Translations under genes and position numbers: made by a program
Shown here: one piece after another, positions 1 through 9,300 of the stretch
How positions within the stretch are numbered: position 1 is the first letter of the stretch
Layout: every line of letters starts with the position of its first letter
Notes under the pieces: model-generated
Told to the model about the DNA's origin: nothing
The model's input: the letters and a program-made list of their open reading frames with translations, nothing else
Databases searched by the model: none
From: Saccoglossus kowalevskii
Taxonomy: Eukaryota; Hemichordata; Enteropneusta; Harrimaniidae
Direction of reading: 5' to 3'
Assembly (NCBI RefSeq): GCF_000003605.2
Contig: NW_003155739.1
Span: 224,339 to 236,739, forward strand
Length of the DNA stretch: 12,401 nucleotides

Positions 1-208
1 TCAGTCAGAAAGTTGCTGAGGTAACCAGCAACCTAGTACAATTGTTCCCACTCCCACCTAGCATCAATCTACCCAGCTGATAGATGCATATTATTAAGCT
101 ATTACTATTAAAAAAATATATGCTAGTGTAACATACCATATTCCCTCAACAAGTTGTTGAGAATATACCTATAGCTTTATAATTTCATTCAATATTTCTT
201 GATAATAG
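1..208. other. Intron (3' end)
   Basis: Non-coding sequence before the first recognisable exon, ending at the acceptor gataatag. No exon, repeat family or RNA gene was recognised in it. Confidence 0.7.
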
Positions 209-367
209 AACTGTACGAGAAGCCACCGGTGTAGATGTTAATATGAGAGTTGGTGTACACACTGGTAATGTACTATGTGGCGTATTAGGACTTAGAAAAT
301 GGCAATATGATGTATGGTCACATGATGTCACATTAGCCAATCATATGGAATCAGGAGGGTTACCAGG
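209..367 (+). CDS. ADCY2/4/7-like: Adenylyl cyclase exon: C1a catalytic domain, second half
   Basis: The exon follows an AG at 207-208; base 209 completes a codon from the upstream exon. It reads [20 protein letters not shown] and continues through [20 protein letters not shown] to [12 protein letters not shown]. It ends with two bases of a Gly codon before the consensus donor gtaagt (368-373). The stretch is the conserved C1a core: the MRVG(V/I)H-G-V-CGV strand-turn and the DVW(S)-DV-LAN-ME helix. DVWSHDV with His is the form typical of ADCY2/4/7, where most other isoforms have Asn. The metal-binding aspartates of C1 lie upstream of the window. Confidence 0.95.
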
Positions 368-3300
368 GTAAGTTGATAATGTGTTGGCAAAATAGATCAG
401 AAGAGCGGCTCCTGGGATAAAATATTGTTGTTTTATCAACCCCATGTGCTTTTTAGGTCACATATACATAATAATTTAAATATGTTTTTTAAGGACCAGT
501 TTTTGGACTTAGATATCCAATACCCGACAATCCAAGTAAATGTTATGTGTTTTGGAAGATCATATTAAACGTGTACATTCTGTGCGTCTTGACAGTAGTC
601 CATGATACTGCCCTCTTTTGTCTATGTTGATAAAACTTTTGTTTTTGAGAATTTAAGTTTCTCTTTTTAGCTTTTGCATACTTGTATTTTCAATGATTTT
701 ATATTGTTTTTAAAAATGTCCTCCAGTAGATCAGTTGCAAAAGAATACAGTTACTGATTTTTGACAAAATCCATGTGGATAAATTTTGATCTAGTGAGAT
801 TCTGACCTTTATTTCATCTTTTGTTGTAGCCGAACCCATATTACAGAAGCTACTTTGTGTCAACTTGGTGGTAAATATGAAGTGGAACCAGGAAACGGCG
901 GCAAACGTGATGAATATCTTGGAGATCTCAATATAGAAACTTATCTTGTGATACCTCCTACTAAGGTAATAAACCGAACTGCAAACCCTATCCGCCATTT
1001 GATGATTTGAGTGTGCCTATGTAAACATAATTTCATGAACATCAATGTTCACTAGCTACTACAAAACTTGTTTTACAGTAATATCCTGTTCTGGATCCTC
1101 ATTCCCTGTCCAGTAAACTCACTAACATGTGTAGCATGATTTGATTTTTGAAGATATATCTGAATTAAGTCAGGTCACCTCATTCTTTTCAATACATACA
1201 TAATGCACTTTCCTTGCATATATATATATATCTATTATTTTTCTAAAACCTTGTTTGACAGACTGAGATACAGACTGGTGTTTCCATTCATAAAGTATTT
1301 TCATTCATGTATAAGCTTGTGGAGAAGGGGCTAGTAAATATGGTGTTTGACTTTGTTTTAATAAACATGTAGAACGGTATATGGTGAAAATGTTTATATA
1401 ACCAGTAGTTACAATATAGGTTGATGCAAGTACAACTGTGGACAAGGGAATAAAATAAAATAGCATTCAGATAATTCATGCAGTGCAGTTCTACTATATA
1501 CTTTTGGGAAATAAAATTATATTATTTAATAGTCATAGTATATATGATCAATTTTTTTGATGGTGTATCACAGTATTAACTCAGGGATTGCGTTAACTCC
1601 ATATTTTGCTTCCCAGACTCCAATTATTGAAGAGGAACCCAGTTTTGCAGGCAAGCAGGATCCAATTTCTAATAAAGTTACCCAGGGTGAAATTTAAATT
1701 TTTTTAAATTTTGTAAGTGGGACTCGTCTTGCCGAGACATTAGCGCAAACCCTGTAATAACTAATTTATGTTTTGCATTGATGGTAGACCTTTTAGACTC
1801 ATTACAAGGCAATCTATTTTTTTTGATTATTAGTGTACTGTTGCGCCATCTCCGTCAACAACCCACAGAAAGGCATCTGGAATAAAAAGACGAAAATCAA
1901 CAGCCAGGAAAGTCGCCAGATATCTAGAAACTTGGGGTGCAGACAAACCATTTGCTAATCTATCTGAAGTTAATATGACTGGTAAAGGTGTTGGATCGGT
2001 AAGTTTGTTTCTTGGCTGCTGTCAACTTGATAATGTCTCAAGTATCTCTGTTCAATGGTGATAAAAAAAATATATACCTGTGAGGTCTACACAAATGTCA
2101 AATGCAGGGAATATAAAAATATGAGGTTATTATGAGGATACTAGTACCAAAAAGTATGCACGAAGACAGTACAGCGGGAGTATTGACTGATGTGCAGTGG
2201 AGGTCGATGCAACAGTGTACTTTCTGAGTGCATACTATGCAGTATCCTCGTAATAACCTTATTATTATACATCTTTTCCTTCCAAGGATATACCATGGGA
2301 ATGCCGAAATCCAAAAAGTTTAGAACAGAATCAGCGAACTTCTATGTGTGGAGTCCGGTCAAAGTCTGCAGCAGCCATTTTTGTTTTTATTATTAGAGGA
2401 CGCTTACGCACATAATCATTCCATATTTGAAATTCGTATTTCCTAATATGGTAGGATGAAAATACCCTGTAAAATACCGCAAATTACAGCACGCTGTAAC
2501 TTATAGTGTTATGGTGACACATGTCATGTACATGTATAATAATTGACTATATTAAAACCAGAGTTATACATTCTCTGTATTGTGCTTTAGTAGAAAAAAT
2601 AAATTACAATTTTAAATAAGTTTTGTATTTTTTATTTAGTTAAAAAATTTTTTTTTTTTTCCAGGGCTTATATGCTATGCAAGTTAATATGTTGGCAATG
2701 ACTAACATTGATCATCAGTCAAAGTAAGTGGAATGATAATGGTAGAATTACACATAACATGAATGACTATCTGTTACATGCAGGTCTCTACTAAATTAAG
2801 TTTGAATAAATTAATATACATAGATTTCCAACACACCAAATATTTTATTTTGGCAATAAGTAAATAATATTTGAATGTAGAAAGACATATGACTATTTAA
2901 TGTTCTACCCTGGCATCAACCAGGCTGGGTCGAACACAAACACCTATGGACCTTACCAGGTTCCCCAAAAGTCAGTTAGTGAATGAATCTCAGCCAGTGG
3001 AATTGGCCTTCCCATTGAGTCTGTGGCACACTCACCCAGGGTAGAGGTCGACCCTTTCAGCCTAAAGTAGGATTTGAACTTGGGTCTACCGATCACGAGT
3101 CTGATGCTACCAGTGACTGGTATGAGACATTTGACTTCAGAGCTTTTGTTGTTGTACAAACCAACCAATGAATTAAATTATTATATAGTTATTGTCCTCG
3201 CTGGAGGCTGATATCAAGAGTTAGCGTTTCCAAGTGGCTGACAGCCACTTTGGAACAATAATTCTTGTTTTTTGCAGAAGCTACAGACAATAACTAAAAT

Positions 3301-6300
3301 CAAATTACCTAGCCCCCAGTGGGGAAACACATTGGGAAGTGTTGCCATCCTTTTACAATCTAAATGCCCCAGATGTTAAGGATTAAGAAGCCAGTAACAC
3401 AAAAAATGATATTGGAGACAAGAAATACACTGGGAGAGGCCAATATTATATCAAACGTTCATGTGCCTGCTTTTGACTGATAACAATGGCGCATACTTTA
3501 GGATATTATAGACCTTTTGAATTAAATAATATAATTGATTTGTAATATATTTTATTAATCATAAGATGGCTTGTAATAACCTCATATACTTACCCCCAAA
3601 CTCAATAGTCTTCTATTTGATCTTCAGACTGGTTATAGAGCCTGCCCTCTGTAGGTGGCTCCTTACACTCATTCTCAGATAGGTTCTTGAGGGCGCTATG
3701 CACCACCTATGAAAACTGATCTCATTACTAATTTGTGACTACCTGTAATTATTAAAAGAGCAATTACAGAAACTAATCTAAAAAAAAAATAAAAGTTTGA
3801 TTGTTCATTCATTGTTTCATTAATTGTCATCCATTCATTTATTAATTGATTTTCTTATTGTTTTATTTGCTTTTTGTTTATTCATTCATTTATTAATTTC
3901 ACTTATTTACCGTTTATTTAGTTAGTTATTGATTGATAGATTGATTATGTTAATGTTTCTAATTCCAGTGTTCACTATGATATTCCGTGAGTATCTGCTA
4001 CTGTCCAGACTTGCATTCTAATTAAGTAATAGCCTTGTAATAAAAATATTATTCATAGTAGGTAAATTAAACAATAGGTGATTATAAAATATGTAATTTG
4101 TTGAGTAGTATAAAATAAATGATGGTGGCATTTTGGGAATATGGTATATGTAATTTGTTGAGTAGTATAAAACTATTATAGATGATGGTGGCATTTGGGG
4201 AATATGGTATATGTAATTTGTTAAGTAGTATAAAATAGATGGTGGTGGCATTTGGGAAATATGGTATATGTAATTTGTTGAGTAGTATAAAACTATTATA
4301 GATGGTGGTGGCATTTGGGGAATATGGTATATGTAATTTGTTTAGTAGTATCAAATAGATGGTGGTGGCATTTGGGAAATATGGTATATGTAATTTGTTA
4401 AGTAGTATAAAATAGATGATGGTGGCATTTGGGAAATATGATATATGTAATTTGTTAAGTAGTATAAAATCTATGATGGTGGCATTTGGGGAATATGGTA
4501 TATGTAATTTGTTGAGTAGTATAAAATAGATGGTGGTGGCATTTGGGAAATATGGTATATGTAATTTGTTGTAGTATAAAATCTATGGTGGTGGCATTTG
4601 GGAAATATGGTATATGTAATTTGTTGAGTAATATAAAATAGATGGTGGTGGCATTTGGGGAATATGGTATATGTAATTTGTTGAGTAGTATAAAATAGAT
4701 GATGGTGGCATTTGGGGAATATGGTATATGTAATTTGTTGAGTAGTATAAAATAGATGGTGGTGGCATTTGGGGAATATGGTATATGTAATTTGTTGAGT
4801 AGTATAAAATCTATGATGGTAGCATTTGGGAAATATGGTATATGTAATTTGTTAAGTAGTATAAAATAGATGGTGGTGGCATTTGGAGAATATGGTATAT
4901 GTAATTTGTTGAGTAGTACAAAATAGATGGTGGTGGCATTTGGGGAATATGGTATATGTAATTTGTTGAGTAGTATAAAATAGATGATGGTGGCATTTGG
5001 GGAATATGGTATATGTAATTTGTTAAGTAGTATAAAATCTATGGTGGTAGCATTTGGGGAATATGGTATATGTAATTTGTTGAGTAGTATAAAATCTATG
5101 GTGGTAGCATTCAATTCTAGTGTACTTTGTCACTAACTTGACCTGTGCAAATCTCATGCAAATTTTGCTGGATCATCAGCCAATCAGAACTTCTGTTACA
5201 AACCACTTCCTAGTAAAGCATACTCCAATTGGTTTACATAGGTATAGTAGATAAGTATATAGGTATAGTAGATCAGATATAGTTTGAGGCAATGTAACCA
5301 CTGATTGGTACTAAATTGTTTATACAGTTGTAGTCTCTTACATTGTTTACATTGAATTTGACCATATTCTGATTGAATAACCACTTTTTTATCAAATTAG
5401 ATTTACCTGTAAATCAATTTAAGACATAATGAGCCATTTTTTAGTCAAACAGGACAGTAATAACTTCTTTGGAATATAAAATTGACCTTAATATATATCC
5501 TAATGACAATTATCCAAATTATTTTTCAAGGTCCTATTAGGGATTTATCTGAACAATTTTAGCTCTCTCCCTGGATTTTAAACTATAATAAATAAGTATC
5601 ATGGTCTCAACTGTGCTTCTGATTGTAGGAAGACAGTAAGTAGTAGGAATAATTTTCATACATATGCAGCTTTCTGTACAATGTTATTCCATTTTTGCTG
5701 AAAACGCTATGTAGTTTTCATTATTTCTGACAACATAAACAATTGATCTATAGAATAAAATGTCTATACTTAGTTTTCCTTTCACCCAAAATATCATGAC
5801 TAAAACAAAGATGACTAGCAAATGCAGTTTGTCTCAAGTGATGTTAGAAACTACTTTGAAAATGACAAAATGACAAAAATTATCGCAATTATTCATGATA
5901 TTGAATTATTTTTTAGGGTAGCATACAGGAATAAAGTAATGGAGCGAAAGGTTAGTGAGCGTCTTTTAGAAGCAATTGATGGCAAAGCAGCAGAAAAGTA
6001 AGTAAATTGGTGATTAAATTTCACTGAAAGTATGTTGTTTAGTTTTACAAGTGGCTTAAAGATGTTAACAGCTGTCAACTGAGTGATCAACTGTTCCATG
6101 CAGTTTCGAAGTAAACTCAGATTAAACCAGTTCTCTGAGAAAATATTTAATTATAGAGATGATGTTTTCAGACTGTGATGTCATGTATTTAATGGTGCAT
6201 TTTGTGTGCATGAATTTGGATCATGAATCAAAAATCTTAGCCAATGAAATTTGAACCAAAAATGAAATGAGCAGCCACAATGATTGCCAACATTCAGAAG

Positions 6301-9300
6301 TGATAACAATTGCTAAAAATTGATTACTCTTGTTTCCGAGAGTTGATGCATATATTGATGTGAAGTCACAAAGCTCCAATAAATCATCTTTTACCTTGTA
6401 TGGTTTTTCATGCATCATAGGGAATGTTATTTTTTTCGCAGGCAGTGGTTGAAGTCAGAAGACATAATGAGAGGAACATTGTTATTTTTAGATGAAGAAA
6501 GAGAAAAACAGGTATGTAAATTTTGTAAACTGCAATATGTTTTGAAATGTAGGATGTTTTGTAGGATGGGCATTTTTTTTACATACTGCTCATCAAGTCT
6601 GAACATCTTCCAAAAGATTTTGGAAAATCGTACATTACACAGTGTGATTGATTCAGGCACTATATACATGCAAATTTTTTATTTATATTATTTATTTTAT
6701 TCCATTACAGACGTCTCTAGTTTTACACGATTTCAATGGCCACCATTTTCTGCTTTAAAATGCTATGGGGTTAATATAGCAATAAAGTCAAGTTCAGTGA
6801 TCCGTTACTGTTTGACTCTTTTTCAAATTTACATGACATAAAGAATAAAATAAAAGATAAGTTATGGTCTCCTGATTTTATGACATTATTTTTGTGAATC
6901 ATATACTTGACTAACATCTGTTACAAGTTCAAGTACCAATTTTGCCATTGTTTTTTTTCATCAATGGCTACACTGGGGTAGTTTCAAAATTCCCATACTT
7001 TCTGTGCATGCTCTGAAAAATCTGTTTAACACCAAGCAGGTTGTCACCAATGTAAAATCTCATTTAACTGAGATACAGTGCTCTCAACTACATTTGTTCA
7101 AATAACTATCAAAATCATGTTCAGGTAGCTCGTCTTTGAACAAATTTGTTAATGAATTTATGCTTACGTTACTATATAAAGATGCCAGTAATACTATTTC
7201 TGATTGGTTCTGATTCAACGATTACTGAACACAATTTGGATAGTAATTTATCTGGTAGCTGTACATGTAATTAGACAAGTTTAAAAATTCTGGTGGCTAA
7301 TGATGTTACATGCACGAAATATTTGCATACACCTGACTCTCGTACCCGGTACTAAGGCAATTACCGAGAGACTTTGCAACATCTCGAGATACTTTCCTAG
7401 ACACTCCAGTGAATGTTATAGACGCAATAAAGTTACATATCCACTTACTTGAGAGTCAGTCTACAATGACCATTGAAGTGTCTGGGGATATCGGGTACGG
7501 GAGTCAAGTGTATGCAAATATCTTGCACCCACTGTAAATGTGTATTATTCACCATTAACAGATCTAGATGTACTTTGTTTTATTCGTTGTTTTCAGTATG
7601 GTAAATTGAAGGACCCATTTTTCAAGTCGTATCTTGGCTGTGCATTCATCCTCTTTCTATGTATGGCAATTGTGCAGTTTATTGTCATGCCGAAGACAAT
7701 GATGTTGTTCATAAGCTATGCGGTGTCTTGTATTCTGTTGTTATCTATTCTCTTCATTGCCATTGCAAAGCACATATTTGTAAGTATCTGTATGATTCAG
7801 TGCTTTTTATATGTCTTTATAATCATAACAGAATCACTCACTCAGAATGCATGTCAATATTGTTTGATCTCACTAAATATTGCTGAATGGCCATGTCTGC
7901 AACCGGTTCTCATAGATGAGTTTGACAATTTTAATCAAATTTTGCATGATCAAGTTTAGTACATATTGGGTAGGCAGTTTTTTTTTTTTTTAAATCTAAT
8001 TGAAGATGGCGAACTAATGGCCATTTTATTTTTTACTATGTTTCTCTGGCATGCAGCGACTACTTATGTTCAAATTTGGTACACAGATACTATATCACAA
8101 GATACACATGCAGCTAATTAGTCCTCGTTCGGACGCAGTTCGAAAACGAGGACTTATGATTTGACCTCCGTGTGTCTGTGCGTCCATGCGTGCTTCCGTG
8201 TGTGCGTCCCGACCTGTATCTTAGAAATGCCTGGACTAATCACAATCAAACTTCACACATACATCATACATGATATTATACATATGCACATCAATTTGTT
8301 TCACGATCTGATTCAAGATGGCCGAATGGCAGTCATTTTTGTGCTAAAAATCATCAAAATCAAGCATTTTCGGCTGTTTACAGATGGATTTTGTTCAAAA
8401 TTGGTATATACGTTAGACATTATAGGATCTTGATGCGCATCATTTTGTTTTTCAGATAAGATTCAAAATGGCCGACTGGCGGCCATTTTGTTTTAATGAA
8501 TGTGGTTCTTGTGCCATATGTCTGACTTGCTTTCACTGATTATGTTCAAATTTTAAATATTCATTATACATCATGTCATAGATAGACAGATATATTGGTT
8601 TGATGATCCTATTCAAAATGGCCGAATGGTGGCCATTTTTGTGCTAAAAAATCATCAAATATCAAGCGTTTCTGGCATTTATGGATGGATTTCGTTCAAA
8701 TTTGGTACATATATTAGACATTACAGGTTTCTGATGCTAATCATTTATTTTTCAGATCGGATTCAAAATGGCTGTCTGGCGGCCATTTTGTTTTAATGAA
8801 TGGGCTTCTAGACCCATATCTCTGACTTGTTTTGACTGATTATTTTCAAATTTTTAATATTCATTATACATCATGTCATGGATATACGGATATATTGGTT
8901 TGACGTTCCTTTTCAAAGTGGCCAAATTGTGGCTATTTTTGTGCTAAAAAAATCATTTCTTGCATTTATGGATGGATTTTGTTCAAACTTATAACATACA
9001 TTAGATCATTACAGGTTCCTGATGCACGTCATTTTATTTTTCAGATTGGATTCAAAACGGCTGACTGGCGGCCATTTTGTTTTAATGATTGGGCTTCTAG
9101 AGCCATATCTCTTAAATGCTTTGACTGATTATATTCAAATTTTATATATTCGTTATACATCATATAATGAATATCATATATATATATATACATATATTCA
9201 AAATGGCTGATTTTGAATGCTGTTTCAGAGCAATATCTCTCAATATGGACAAGTACTTGTTTGACGATCAGATACAAATGTCAATCATTTTAATGTTAAA

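Noticed and set aside
1647-1656. GC-type donor (GCAG|gcaagc) for the exon at 1617
   Set aside because: Would leave phase 1 and shift the well-supported exon at 1834-1998 out of frame.
2190-2396. 68-codon frame starting in the MITE
   Set aside because: Crosses the MITE's right end into plain intron; no protein features.
3065-3140. Functional tRNA gene on the minus strand
   Set aside because: Only the anticodon-to-T-arm half is convincing; the anticodon stem has mismatches, and acceptor and D arms are not formed.
4018-5114. Long minus-strand open frames with a 19-residue repeat ([15 protein letters not shown]...)
   Set aside because: They follow from a 57-bp tandem unit (19 codons) lacking stops; the same array is also open in another minus-strand frame, and there are no splice or start signals of note. 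It is intronic minisatellite.
6410-6841. 143-codon plus-strand frame
   Set aside because: Only 6442-6511 resembles cyclase; the rest is intron after a good gtatgt donor.
7540-7959. 139-codon plus-strand frame
   Set aside because: Contains the TM7-TM8 exon (7597-7779) in the middle; both ends lie beyond clear splice sites.
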